Positions 17,802 to 26,715 of a DNA stretch of 64,000 nucleotides are shown here, in pieces; the first letter of the stretch is position 1, and every line of letters starts with the position of its first letter. The DNA comes from CAWBJP01 sp963789165. GTDB taxonomy: Bacteria; Actinomycetota; Acidimicrobiia; IMCC26256; BP-133. The stretch covers positions 62,001 through 126,000 of the forward strand of contig CAWBJP010000012.1 in assembly GCA_963789165.1 (NCBI GenBank), given 5' to 3'. The notes below the pieces were generated by a model. It had not been told where the DNA came from. It worked only from the letters and a program-made list of their open reading frames with translations, and ran no database searches. The position numbers were made by a program, and so were the translations under genes.

Positions 17802-18344
17802 CTAGGCAGGGTTCGGCGGTCCGAGCATCAGCTCCATGTCCAGGAACTCGACGTGCTGGTTCATGTGGGCTCCGACGATGCGAAACCCGTAGCGCCGGTA
17901 GAGACGGGCCGCGGCCGCCATGCTGACCGGATCGGTCGTCAAGCGGAGCCGTCGAGTCCCTCGCCGGAGCGCTTCGTCGCGCAGTCGGTCCAGAAGCGCA
18001 ATCGCGACGCCCCGGCCTCGGTACTGCGGACGCACGTACATCCGGACCACCTCGGCGGTGTCGCCATGCAGGTGGAGACCGGCGATGCCAACCGGTTCGC
18101 CCTCGCCGCGGGCGACCAGCAGGAGGCTCCCCGGGCTGCCGTAGCGGGCCGACGGGTCCCCCACTTCCAGCCAAACGTGGGGGCTGACGTCGGCAATCCC
18201 GATTCCGAACCCGGCTGTCGCACACTCCAGGTACTCGAGCATGAGATGGCGAGCGTCGGACCAGTGCTCCTGGCTCCGGGCCGTCTCAATCGTGATCGCC
18301 GGCACCTCCCGGCTCCCTTGAAGGCGATCGAAGGTTGCGGTCAC
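17802..18344 (-). CDS. GNAT family N-acetyltransferase
   Basis: A 180-residue protein with the GNAT core: motif A VVRMYVRPQYRGRGVAIALL including the acetyl-CoA pyrophosphate loop RGRGVA, followed by the motif B strand YRRYGFRIVG. GTG at 18344 overlaps the TGA of the upstream gene (GTGA), so it is translated with the DUF1326-like gene. Acceptor substrate unknown; many such enzymes acetylate small amines or protein N-termini. Confidence 0.85.
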   Translation of the reverse strand: MTATFDRLQGSREVPAITIETARSQEHWSDARHLMLEYLECATAGFGIGIADVSPHVWLEVGDPSARYGSPGSLLLVARGEGEPVGIAGLHLHGDTAEVVRMYVRPQYRGRGVAIALLDRLRDEALRRGTRRLRLTTDPVSMAAAARLYRRYGFRIVGAHMNQHVEFLDMELMLGPPNPA

Positions 18345-18955
18345 GCCACGAGCACCACATCGCCGAGGGCGGCGGAGCAGCCCCGCTGGCGCCAGACGAG
18401 GCCGAGTTCGGCCACGTTGACCTGCACGTCGACGCGTGCCCGGGACCACCCGCCCACGGCTGGGAGTCGCCAGCCGGAGACGAGCGGAGTCACCTCGGCC
18501 GTTCGTGCCCGCCGGTCCGGCGGGACCTGCAGGCGCAGGCGACCGCTCACGACCACGACCCCGTCGTCCTCGACGATGGGGAGTTGGTAGAACGCGAACT
18601 CCACCGGGTGGGGTCCGGCCAGTGGGCCCTCCAACCGCCCGCCGAAACAGTCGACGAGCGCCTGAACCTGGTCGGGTGCGGCCCGCTCGTCGAGGAACAG
18701 CGCCCGCTGGGGCGACCGGGCCCCGCCCGGCGAGTGGCTCACGTCGAGCAGCCACAGGTCGGCCACGTCCACACCGGCGATCACGCCCGCCGAAAGAGAC
18801 CACGCCGCCACCGACCACGACGCCCGCCTCCCATGGTCGGCCGGCCCGCTGCCCGTCACCCACACGACGCTCGCCTCCAGCCGGTATGTCCCCGAAGGCT
18901 GGGCCGTGGGTGTCACCTGGGCACCTCTCCGAAGGTTGATCACGTTGTGGGCCAT
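18341..18955 (-). CDS. DUF1326-like protein
   Basis: A 204-residue mostly beta-strand protein. The sequence VADLWLLDVSHS, ALFLDERAAPDQVQALVDCF and FGGRLEGPLAG follows the pattern of DUF1326 proteins (a domain of unknown function with the stretch 'DERATPEQRxALxxIFxG'), but the N-terminal Cys motif of that family is missing. Start is the ATG at 18955. A TCCG-N8-CGGA dyad lies 35-50 nt upstream. It is first of a two-gene operon with the GNAT protein. Confidence 0.45.
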   Translation of the reverse strand: MAHNVINLRRGAQVTPTAQPSGTYRLEASVVWVTGSGPADHGRRASWSVAAWSLSAGVIAGVDVADLWLLDVSHSPGGARSPQRALFLDERAAPDQVQALVDCFGGRLEGPLAGPHPVEFAFYQLPIVEDDGVVVVSGRLRLQVPPDRRARTAEVTPLVSGWRLPAVGGWSRARVDVQVNVAELGLVWRQRGCSAALGDVVLVA

Positions 18956-18989
18956 GAGCCGAACCTACGCCTCCCCGGGACTCGGGCCA

Positions 18990-19005
18990 TCCGCACAGTT
19001 ACGGA
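18990..19005 (-). promoter_or_regulatory. TCCG-N8-CGGA dyad, copy 1
   Basis: TCCGCACAGTTACGGA, flanked to give a longer dyad CCATCCG-N8-CGGATGG (18987-19008). It lies 35 nt before the DUF1326-like gene start. Sister copies lie at 21262 and 25408, with a degenerate one at 33782, all in the same orientation relative to the downstream gene. Confidence 0.55.
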
Positions 19006-19024
19006 TGGCGCGCTACGGAGCCGA

Positions 19025-21205
19025 TCACCACTTCCTCGCCTGACCGGCCAAGAGCCAGCGCCGGCCCGACAGGGTGGCCGCGGCCGCCACCGCACCGGCG
19101 ACCACCGGGAGGAGGGGCCCCGGCTCCGGGCCTCGGCTGGTCGCCGCCAGCGCCACCGACACGGTGTCCGCCGACCCGGCCGGCGGCGAGATCGAGTCGT
19201 CGACCGTGGCCGCGGCTCCGTCCATGGGCTGCTGGGCCGGGGCCGGGTCGGAGACATTCCCCACGTGGACCATACGGGCCACCGAGGGAATCGGGCCCTG
19301 GGGCGAGCGCCGGTTGACGAAGAGGTAGTACCAGCCGGGCGGGGCGACCACCCCGTTGGGAGGGGCCACCGCGCGGAGCCGATCGCCGTCACCGGAGGCG
19401 AAGGCGAGGTTGAGCGAACGGGCGTCGCTGTCCACGACGTGCTCCGGGGAGGGTGTCCGCATCAACACCACCGATTCGATGTCTCCAGCTTCGGGGCTTT
19501 CGATGTCGAACTCCTGGCCCCATCGGATTCCGGCCTGGGCCGAGGTGATGGTGGGACGGTCACCGCGGAACAGGTAGGGCGGGCTCCAGATCTCGAAGCT
19601 CGGGTCCCGCTCCGTGCTGGCGAATCCCGGAGCGACCGGTTCCCGGGGTGGTCCGAAGAGGAACCCGAGGGGGGCGTGACCGCCGAGGAGCACCCGCCCG
19701 TCGGGCAGCAGAAGGGCGGCGTTGTGGTAGGCCCGGTCCCGGGATTGGGCGGCAACCTCGGTCCAGCGTCCCGTGGCCGGGTCGTAGACCTCAGGGGTGC
19801 GCACGGCGATCTCGGTCCCCGGAAGGGAAACCGCGTCCTTGTCCGCACCGCCGACGGCGAGCACGGTGCCGTCGGGCAACAGCATCCCGGAGGCGAACCA
19901 GCGGGCGTTGTGCAGGCTGGCGGTGGCGGTGTTGGTGACCTGACCGGCGGCGTCGACCGTGGTGAGGGCGGCGAGGGGTACCGCCAGCTCCCCGCTCGGG
20001 TGAAACCCGACCGTGCCCCCGAAGGTGAGGAGCGTGGCGGTGTCGTAGGGCGGCGAGAGGGGGAGGATGAGCTGCTGGGCTCCGTTGCGGGAGGTGAGCA
20101 ACCCCGGGCCGACGGTCTCCCACTGACTGGTTTCGATGTCGAAGAACTGCTGCACGGAGTAGAGGGCCTCGTCCGGACCGAGGGCGAAGGGGACGCTCGA
20201 CGTGCCCACTCCGCCGTAGAAGATCTTGCCGTTGGGTAGGAGGTGGAGACGGGGCTGGAGGGGCAGGGCGGTCTCCGACGCGGGGCCGGTGTAGTTCTCG
20301 GTCCAGGAGTTCGTGGCCGGATCGAAGGTCTCGGTGCGGCGCACCTGCCCGCCCTGGGCGTTCTTGACGGTCTTCGTGCCGCCCCCGACCACCAGCACCC
20401 GGCCGTCGGCCATGGTTACCGTGGCCGGATACCAGCGGTTGAACTTCATCGACCCGGTCTGGGTGAACCGGTCCGTGGCCGGATCGAAGATCCGGGAGGC
20501 ACGAATCCCCTGGAGCTCGAAGACGCCGGCGTCGGCCGGCGCGCCCTCGTCCCGGTCCAGTAGTGCCGGCTCGTTGTAGAAGTCGGACCCGCCGGCGATC
20601 AGGAGCCGCCCGTCGTCCAGCTGGCTCACGTCGCCGCAGAAGAGATCGCCGTCGTTGGCCTGCACGTCGTCGGGACTCGACGTCGGGTCGTGGGCCGGCC
20701 CCCCGAGGCGGCCCCAGGTGCTGCCGACGAAGCCGTCACCGGGCCGGCCGGGGACGCCGGCCATGCCGAGCGGGTCGTCGGTGCCCCGGTGGCCCGGGCG
20801 GATGTTCGGATCGGTCCCGCCGCCGGTGGCCGGGCTGGGGGTGCTCCAAGCCGGCGTTCCCCGCCGCAGGTCGAGCAGGCGCGCCGTGCTGTCGCGGCCC
20901 CGGGCGCCGAAATCGGTGAGCACGCCCGTCCTCACGTTCTCCTGGCCTTCGAAGCCGTTGTAGTAGAAGACGCGCCCGTCGGGCAGCATGGCCATGGCCT
21001 GGGCCGCCGGCTTGCAGACCATCTCTCCGCTCTCCAGGGTGACGCAGCGGGGTGAAGCGGCCCCGCCCTCTTCGAAGGGAACCGTCCATTGGCCGATGAG
21101 ATCGGCGGCGAGAGGTGGGACGGGAACTGGGGCGCCCACTGCGGATCCGGCTCCAAGGATCAGCGCGACGACAACGAGCACGAGGACTGGCGAGCGGCGA
21201 ACCAT
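19025..21205 (-). CDS. Copper radical oxidase (galactose/glyoxal oxidase family), membrane-anchored
   Basis: A 726-residue secreted protein: signal peptide (residues 1-24), a kelch beta-propeller, and a C-terminal DUF1929 beta domain, then a transmembrane helix and basic tail (about 690-726). All copper radical oxidase residues can be placed: Cys190 (DGDLFCGD) and Tyr259 (RWYPATVT) for the thioether-crosslinked cofactor, Tyr493 and His494 (DRAYHNAALLLPDG), and His589 (SPEHVVDSD); the spacings match glyoxal oxidase (C70, Y135, Y377, H378, H471). It should oxidise an aldehyde or alcohol with O2, making H2O2, on the outer face. Substrate unknown. Confidence 0.8.
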   Translation of the reverse strand: MVRRSPVLVLVVVALILGAGSAVGAPVPVPPLAADLIGQWTVPFEEGGAASPRCVTLESGEMVCKPAAQAMAMLPDGRVFYYNGFEGQENVRTGVLTDFGARGRDSTARLLDLRRGTPAWSTPSPATGGGTDPNIRPGHRGTDDPLGMAGVPGRPGDGFVGSTWGRLGGPAHDPTSSPDDVQANDGDLFCGDVSQLDDGRLLIAGGSDFYNEPALLDRDEGAPADAGVFELQGIRASRIFDPATDRFTQTGSMKFNRWYPATVTMADGRVLVVGGGTKTVKNAQGGQVRRTETFDPATNSWTENYTGPASETALPLQPRLHLLPNGKIFYGGVGTSSVPFALGPDEALYSVQQFFDIETSQWETVGPGLLTSRNGAQQLILPLSPPYDTATLLTFGGTVGFHPSGELAVPLAALTTVDAAGQVTNTATASLHNARWFASGMLLPDGTVLAVGGADKDAVSLPGTEIAVRTPEVYDPATGRWTEVAAQSRDRAYHNAALLLPDGRVLLGGHAPLGFLFGPPREPVAPGFASTERDPSFEIWSPPYLFRGDRPTITSAQAGIRWGQEFDIESPEAGDIESVVLMRTPSPEHVVDSDARSLNLAFASGDGDRLRAVAPPNGVVAPPGWYYLFVNRRSPQGPIPSVARMVHVGNVSDPAPAQQPMDGAAATVDDSISPPAGSADTVSVALAATSRGPEPGPLLPVVAGAVAAAATLSGRRWLLAGQARKW

Positions 21206-21261
21206 CGTCTCCCCCTTTGGTTCTGTCCTCTCGAATGTAGAAAAGAAGACGAGCCGGCGCC

Positions 21262-21277
21262 TCCGTGAACTTACGGA
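21262..21277 (-). promoter_or_regulatory. TCCG-N8-CGGA dyad, copy 2
   Basis: TCCGTGAACTTACGGA, followed by TTGCGCG. It lies 57 nt upstream of the copper radical oxidase start codon, between that gene and the end of the cyclase-ATPase-LuxR regulator. A possible -10 (TACATT on the minus strand near 21235) lies between it and the gene. Confidence 0.6.
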
Positions 21278-21314
21278 TTGCGCGGTCGAGCCGGGGGGAG
21301 CGCAGCCGGACGGG

Positions 21315-24300
21315 TCACAGCCCGAATTCGGGAGCCCGCCGGACGAGCTCCATCTTCGAGGTCACACCCAGCTTGGCGTAGGCGTTGGCCAGGTGGGTCT
21401 CCACCGTGCGCCGGCCGATGAAGAGGCGCTCGCCGATCTCCCGGGCGGTGTGGCCCTCGGCGGTGAGGCGGGCCACCTCCCGCTCCCTGGTGGTGAGGGA
21501 TTCGGGGCCCAGGATGGCGCCGGCTGCTCGCCGCCCCCGACCGCCGAGGTCGCGCAGGGCCTCGAGAGCCTGGTCCCGGCGGCGCAGCGCGCCGCAGGCC
21601 TCGTACCCGGCCGCCGCCCGCTCCAGCGCCTCGACGGCTCCGCCCATCCCGGCCGCCGCCCGGACGAGGCCCAGAGCCTCTGCGGCCCGGCCGGCGAAAG
21701 CCCGCCACTCCGATCCCGAGAGGAGCCGGTCGGCCGTCTCCGCCGCCTCCAGGGCATCGCTCCCCTGGCCGGCGGAAAGGCCCGCCCAGGCTTGGGCCAA
21801 CGCCACCAGGCCGGGGAACAGGTCCCCGTCGACCCGCCCGCCCACCTCGGCCATGCGGGCCGCGGCCTGTTCTGCGGCCGTGGCGTCGCCCGCCCGGCCC
21901 GCCGCTTCGGCGTGCTCCAGGAGGACGAACGCCGCCAGTGTCCAGGACCCGGTGGCCACTGCCAGGTCGCTGGCACGCGCGAAGGCGGCCAGCGCGGCCT
22001 CTTCCCGTCCCTTGCTCCCGGACAGGGCGGCCTCCGCCATGTACCCGAACAGGCTGGACAATCCGATCTCGAAGCCGGCACAGGCGGCTTTGGCCCGGTC
22101 CAGATATTCGGCGGCGCCGTCCGGCCGTCCGACTTCGAGGGCCGAGAGAGCGGCCAGGGCGATCCCGAGGGCCCGGCGGACCGGGAGCCGGCCCGGGTTC
22201 CAGCGCACGATCTCGTCGGCGCTCTCCAGGACGCCTTCGAAATCGCCTCCGAGCCAGCGGGTCACGATCTCCCACTCCAGGCACACCTTGCCCTGGTAGG
22301 CAGGGTCGGCCACCTTCGTCTCCTCGAGGACCCGCGTCGCCTCGGCCACCCGTCCCTGGAATGCCAGGGCCAGGGCGAGGTGGGCTCGGAGGGCGGTCAG
22401 GCGCTGACCCGCCCCCACCCGCTGGGCGAGATCGATGCCGGCGCGGAGGGCCTCCACGCTCTTCTGCAAGTGCCCTCGGTGAAGGCAACGCCACGAGTCG
22501 GTGTAGTGGGCCCAGTGGATCAGGAAGGGATCACCGGTGGCCACCATCTCATCGATCACTTCGTCGATGTCGAGGCTGGCGACGTCGCCGCGGATTCCCC
22601 GCAGCCAGGCCAGGTGGACCTCGGTCTGCAGCACCCCCTTCCGGTCTCCTGCCTCCTCGAAGAGCCGGGCCGCCGCCGCCCCGAGTCGATCGGCCTCGTC
22701 GGTCTCGCCCGTTCCCCAGGCGAGGAAGCTGTGGAGCCGGAACTTGACGGCCGCACGCCGGCCCGGATCGGTGGTGCCCTCCAGCACGGCATCGATGGCC
22801 CGCATGGCCCGGACGGCCTGGGCTTCGTCGACATCGCTGCGCTCCTCGATGAACCACTCGAGCGAGGTGGACATGGCATCGAGCACCCCGAGCCAGCGGT
22901 CGTCACCCGGTGGCAACAGCTCGACCAGCGCGCCCTGGATGGCCAGCATCTCCCGGTAGGCACGCCGGCTCTCGGCCTGGCGCATGGCGTGGCTCAGGGC
23001 CTCGATGGCCTCGGCGTCGCCCACTTCGGCTGACGCGGCGAAGTGAGGGGCGGCCTCGGCCAGTTCGTCCAGGCCCAGCAGCGCCCGGCCCACCAGGCGG
23101 TGCAGAGCCCGGCGCCGGGCCGTCCCGATTCCCTGGTACACGGCCTCCTGGATGAGCGGGTGGTCGACCTCGTAGCCGAGTTCCCGGCCTCGCTGGACCT
23201 CCGCCACGAGCCGGGCCCGGACGAGCCCGTCGAGGATCTCGCCGAGGCGGTCCACGGGTCGGGCGCTGATCCGGGCCAACTCGCCGAGCTCCACCCTCCG
23301 GCCCAGGACGGCCAGCACCTCGAGGGTGGCCAGGACCGGTTCGTCGAGGAGACGCAGGCCGGTCCCGATCCGCTCCATGAGGCCTTCCGGGAGGGCCCGC
23401 AGGCAAGGCTCGGTCAGGTCGGCCCCCTCGTCGAGCAGCGCCTGGAGCAGACCGAGGGCGAAGAGCGGGTTTCCCCGGGAGCGCTCGTCCAGGAAGCGGA
23501 CCAACGCCGCCGGCGGCGGCGAGGACAGCACCGCCGCGGCCAACTCGGCGACACCTTCGGGGCCGAGCGAGGGCACCGACAGCCGGCGCAACAACCCTTC
23601 CTGCTCGAGTCCGAGCAGGACCTGGGTCGCCACCCTGTTCCCGGCCAACTCGGCCGGGCGAGCGGCCGCCAGCACCAAGAGACGGGAACCGGCGAGATTC
23701 CGAGCCACGTAGGCCAGGGTCTCCCACGAGGAGGCGTCGGCCAGGTGGACGTCGTCGAGCACGGCCACCACCGGCGCCTGGCCCGCCAGCCTCTCCAGCA
23801 GGGCGGCCAGGCCCTCCATGAGCCCGGGGCGGGCCGTCTCGTGGCCGGGGGCGGCACCCCGGGCCGCGGCCACCGAACGCAGAAGACCGGCGAGGTCGTC
23901 GAGAAAACCGCCGCAGAGATCGGAGACGTCCTCGGGCGCGAGCGTGCGGAGGTGCCCTTCCAGCGCCTCGGCCCACAAGGCGAAGGGTGTGTTGCCCCCG
24001 AGCGGATAGGCCCGGGCCGACAAGGTGACCGCCGCTCGCCGGTGCCGGGAGAGGACCTCGCCGGCCAGGCGGGTCTTGCCGACGCCGGCATCACCGACGA
24101 GGAGGACACACCGGAACTCGCCGCGCTCCGACTGGCGGCGCTCGCCTTCCAGTTCGGTCAGCTCGACAGCTCGCCCCACCAGGCTGGGTCCCCGGGGCCG
24201 GGGAGCGGGGGCGGGCCGAGGTGGCGGTCGCGGCGACGGCGAGGCGGCGGTTTCCCGCCACTCGAGAGCCACCACGGCCATGGGCTCGGCGAGGCCCTTC

Positions 24301-24794
24301 AACTGGTACCGGCCACTGGTCCGGAACCGGAACCCGCCCCGGGAACCCACGAGGGCCCGGACCAGCTCGCTGGCGAGGATCTGGCCGCCCTGGGCGGCAT
24401 CGCAGAGTCGTTTCGCCACCACCACCGGCGTCCCGAAGAGATCCCCGTCCTCCTGGGCCGGCTCCCCGGCGTGGATCCCCACCCGCACCGCCAGGGCCCG
24501 GTCCGGGTTCAGGAGATTGGCGGCGTCGACCGCCCGCTGGATGGCCACGGCCGACCGCAGTGCGGCCTGTGGACTGTCGAAGGTGGCCATGAGCCCGTCG
24601 CCCAGGGTCTTCACCTCCCGGCCGCCAGCCTCGGCGACGGACCGGCGGAGCAGGGCGAAGTGGTCCCGCCGGAGCTCGTCGGCGGCGTCGTCGCCTAGGC
24701 GGCCCAGCAACTCGGTCGACCCCACCAGGTCGGTGAAGAGCAAGGCGACGACGCCTTCTTTGCCCGTGTCTGCTTTCGGTTTCGCCGGGGACAT
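21315..24794 (-). CDS. Adenylate cyclase domain-AAA ATPase-TPR-LuxR regulator
   Basis: A 1,159-residue signalling protein. Domain order: class III nucleotide cyclase (about 15-180; FTDLVGST and KTLGDGLMATF carry the metal Asp residues), AAA/STAND ATPase (Walker A GDAGVGKTRL near 240; Walker B VVAVLDDVHLAD), a long TPR-like helical region, and a C-terminal LuxR helix-turn-helix (LTTREREVARLTAEGHTARE, ending near 1150). It resembles MalT-type STAND activators with a cyclase head. The presence of a DNA-binding end and position between two genes with the TCCG-N8-CGGA dyad make it the natural candidate to read that site (inference). Confidence 0.85.
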   Translation of the reverse strand: MSPAKPKADTGKEGVVALLFTDLVGSTELLGRLGDDAADELRRDHFALLRRSVAEAGGREVKTLGDGLMATFDSPQAALRSAVAIQRAVDAANLLNPDRALAVRVGIHAGEPAQEDGDLFGTPVVVAKRLCDAAQGGQILASELVRALVGSRGGFRFRTSGRYQLKGLAEPMAVVALEWRETAASPSPRPPPRPAPAPRPRGPSLVGRAVELTELEGERRQSERGEFRCVLLVGDAGVGKTRLAGEVLSRHRRAAVTLSARAYPLGGNTPFALWAEALEGHLRTLAPEDVSDLCGGFLDDLAGLLRSVAAARGAAPGHETARPGLMEGLAALLERLAGQAPVVAVLDDVHLADASSWETLAYVARNLAGSRLLVLAAARPAELAGNRVATQVLLGLEQEGLLRRLSVPSLGPEGVAELAAAVLSSPPPAALVRFLDERSRGNPLFALGLLQALLDEGADLTEPCLRALPEGLMERIGTGLRLLDEPVLATLEVLAVLGRRVELGELARISARPVDRLGEILDGLVRARLVAEVQRGRELGYEVDHPLIQEAVYQGIGTARRRALHRLVGRALLGLDELAEAAPHFAASAEVGDAEAIEALSHAMRQAESRRAYREMLAIQGALVELLPPGDDRWLGVLDAMSTSLEWFIEERSDVDEAQAVRAMRAIDAVLEGTTDPGRRAAVKFRLHSFLAWGTGETDEADRLGAAAARLFEEAGDRKGVLQTEVHLAWLRGIRGDVASLDIDEVIDEMVATGDPFLIHWAHYTDSWRCLHRGHLQKSVEALRAGIDLAQRVGAGQRLTALRAHLALALAFQGRVAEATRVLEETKVADPAYQGKVCLEWEIVTRWLGGDFEGVLESADEIVRWNPGRLPVRRALGIALAALSALEVGRPDGAAEYLDRAKAACAGFEIGLSSLFGYMAEAALSGSKGREEAALAAFARASDLAVATGSWTLAAFVLLEHAEAAGRAGDATAAEQAAARMAEVGGRVDGDLFPGLVALAQAWAGLSAGQGSDALEAAETADRLLSGSEWRAFAGRAAEALGLVRAAAGMGGAVEALERAAAGYEACGALRRRDQALEALRDLGGRGRRAAGAILGPESLTTREREVARLTAEGHTAREIGERLFIGRRTVETHLANAYAKLGVTSKMELVRRAPEFGL

Positions 24795-24821
24795 GGCCGC
24801 TCCATCCTGCTCCAGCGGCGG

Positions 24822-25346
24822 CTACTTCGGGTCGAGCTCGATCAGCCACACGTCGTCGAAGGTGGCGAAGCCTGGCATCTCCCGGGTGTCGTGGAGGCCG
24901 GCCATCTGCGCTCGTCCGGTCCGGCCCGCGAAGATCCCGGTCCCCGAGACGATGCTCTTCCCGGGCGGGTGGATACCGACCAGGAACTGCCCCGGGTCGG
25001 CCGGCGAGGGAGCGACGCTCTCCGGCGCCCGGTTCACGATCTGACCCTGGGGGAAGTTGAACGTGTCGGTGGAATCGAACACCGCGCATGGGGGCGGAGT
25101 GCTCGTCGAGCACACGATGTCGTGCGTGAGGCTCCCGACGACGTCGCCTTGCGGTGAGAGAAGGTCAACCGTCCAGGTGAGATGCCCGGGAGCACTCGAG
25201 TGCGTCTCGAGCCGGTCCTCATAGCGGACGATCATGACCTCGGCCGCTGGGGCCGCGGTCGTCTCACCGGCGAGTGAGGTGCTGAACAGGGCGAGTGCGG
25301 CGCATGCGAGTCCGCGATGGGAGCGGCGGCGAGAACTGCGGCTCAT
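24822..25346 (-). CDS. Secreted protein of unknown function
   Basis: A 174-residue protein with a basic Arg/Ser N-terminus and a signal peptide ending around residue 32 (ALFSTSLAGETTAAPA). The mature part is beta-rich with DSTDTFNFPQGQIVNR and SGTGIFAGRTGRAQMAG; the last motif recalls the 'GTGxYAGARG' loop of allene oxide cyclase/dirigent-like barrels, but this is weak. Two Cys near the middle (VCSTSTPPPCAV) may form a disulfide. A TCCG-N8-CGGA dyad lies 62 nt upstream. It directly precedes, on the same strand, the regulator gene. Confidence 0.5.
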   Translation of the reverse strand: MSRSSRRRSHRGLACAALALFSTSLAGETTAAPAAEVMIVRYEDRLETHSSAPGHLTWTVDLLSPQGDVVGSLTHDIVCSTSTPPPCAVFDSTDTFNFPQGQIVNRAPESVAPSPADPGQFLVGIHPPGKSIVSGTGIFAGRTGRAQMAGLHDTREMPGFATFDDVWLIELDPK

Positions 25347-25407
25347 CGGTCGTTCCTTTCGTCAGGATGCGATGAGCCCAACCTGACGGAACCGGCACCG
25401 GGCGCCC

Positions 25408-25423
25408 TCCGCAAGCTTACGGA
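25408..25423 (-). promoter_or_regulatory. TCCG-N8-CGGA dyad, copy 3
   Basis: TCCGCAAGCTTACGGA, a near-perfect 16-bp palindrome (one mismatched pair), followed by TCGCGGG. It lies 62 nt upstream of the secreted-protein gene and just after the end of the aldo/keto reductase gene. Confidence 0.6.
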
Positions 25424-25430
25424 TCGCGGG

Positions 25431-26306
25431 TTACGGAATCCCCGGGGTGGCCAGGGTGCTGAGCTGCCGGTACTCGGCGTCCGTCAGCTCCACGTCGGCC
25501 GAGACGATGTTCTCCTCGAGGTGCGAGATGTTCTGCGTCCCGGGGATGGGCAACGTGACCGGCGAGCGCCGCAGCAGCCAGGCGAGGGCGAGCTGGGCGG
25601 GGGTGACGGCGTGCTCGGCGGCGGCGGAGTCGAGCACGCCTCCTGGCCGGGCCAGGCGGCCCCCACCGACGGGGAAGAACGCCATGAAGCCGATGCCCTC
25701 GGTAGAGGCATAGTCGACTACCTCCTCGTGGTGGCGGTCGGCCAGGCTGTACTGGTTCTGCACGGTGGCGATGGCTGCGGTCTTCCTCGCCGCCTCGATC
25801 GTCGGGACGCTCACCTCGGAGAGGCCGATGAAGCGGATCTTGCCGGCGTCCTGTTGCTGTTTCAGGGCGCCGATCTGGTCGTCCAGCGGGACCTCGGGAT
25901 CGACGCGGTGGAGCTGGTACAGGCCGATCTGCTCCAGGCCAAGCCGCCGCAGGCTCATCTCCACCTGCTGTCGGAGATAGGCGGGCCGTCCCACGGGCGC
26001 CCCTTCGGTCGGGCTCGGCCTCACCAGACCTCCCTTGGTGGCGATGACCACGTCAGACGGGTAGGGGTGCAGGGCGTCGCGGATGAGCTCTTCATTGGTG
26101 TGGGGGCCATAGCAATCGGCGGTGTCGATCAGATTCACGCCGAGTTCCACCGCGCGCCGCAGCAGGCGGATGGCGGCGTCGCGGTCCGGCGGATCGCCCC
26201 AGATCGAGGGTCCGGTGAGCCGCATGGCGCCATAGCCGAGCCTGCGGACGGTCAACTCGCCCCCGAGCGCAAAGGTTCGGGCCGGCGGCGCCGTTGCACT
26301 CGTCAT
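25431..26306 (-). CDS. Aldo/keto reductase
   Basis: A 291-residue TIM-barrel NADPH-dependent oxidoreductase. The catalytic tetrad is visible: Asp61 and Tyr66 (LIDTADCYG), Lys91 (IATKGG) and His133 (YQLHRVD). The C-terminal NADP-binding stretch LPIPGTQNISHLEENI is typical. Substrate is not predictable. The thioredoxin gene lies 25 nt upstream on the same strand, suggesting joint transcription. Confidence 0.9.
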   Translation of the reverse strand: MTSATAPPARTFALGGELTVRRLGYGAMRLTGPSIWGDPPDRDAAIRLLRRAVELGVNLIDTADCYGPHTNEELIRDALHPYPSDVVIATKGGLVRPSPTEGAPVGRPAYLRQQVEMSLRRLGLEQIGLYQLHRVDPEVPLDDQIGALKQQQDAGKIRFIGLSEVSVPTIEAARKTAAIATVQNQYSLADRHHEEVVDYASTEGIGFMAFFPVGGGRLARPGGVLDSAAAEHAVTPAQLALAWLLRRSPVTLPIPGTQNISHLEENIVSADVELTDAEYRQLSTLATPGIP

Positions 26307-26331
26307 GGCGATCTCCGGGGATCGTCCGCCT

Positions 26332-26697
26332 CTAGCTGGACGACGAGGACGCCACCACCCGGCGCACCTCGTCCATGTCCAACTCTCGCACCTTGCTGAG
26401 CAGCTCGTCGACCGCGGCCGGGGGTAGCGCGCCGGGCTGGGAGTAGACCAGGATCCCCTCCCGGAACGCCATCAGCGTGGGGATGGACGTGATGCCGGCG
26501 GCCGCCGACAGCTCGATCTCGGACTCGGTGTCGATCTTGCCGAAGACGACGTCGGGGTGGCGATCGGAAGCCGCCTCGAACACCGGGGCGAAGGTGCTGC
26601 ACGGCCCGCACCAGATGGCCCACCAGTCGACGAGCACGATGTCATGGCCGGCGACGGTGTCGTTGAAGGTGTCCTTGGTCAAGGCGACGGTGGGCAC
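26332..26697 (-). CDS. Thioredoxin
   Basis: A 121-residue thioredoxin with active site WCGPC (Cys30, Cys33), the buried Asp in VLVDWW, and the cis-Pro in ITSIPTLMAF. A Ser-rich tail follows the last helix. It reduces protein disulfides in the cytoplasm with thioredoxin reductase. It lies between the CPBP protease and the aldo/keto reductase on the same strand. The gene symbol is not given because several paralogues are usual. Confidence 0.93.
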   Translation of the reverse strand: MPTVALTKDTFNDTVAGHDIVLVDWWAIWCGPCSTFAPVFEAASDRHPDVVFGKIDTESEIELSAAAGITSIPTLMAFREGILVYSQPGALPPAAVDELLSKVRELDMDEVRRVVASSSSS

Positions 26698-26715
26698 GGG
26701 CGCTCCTGGGCAGAG

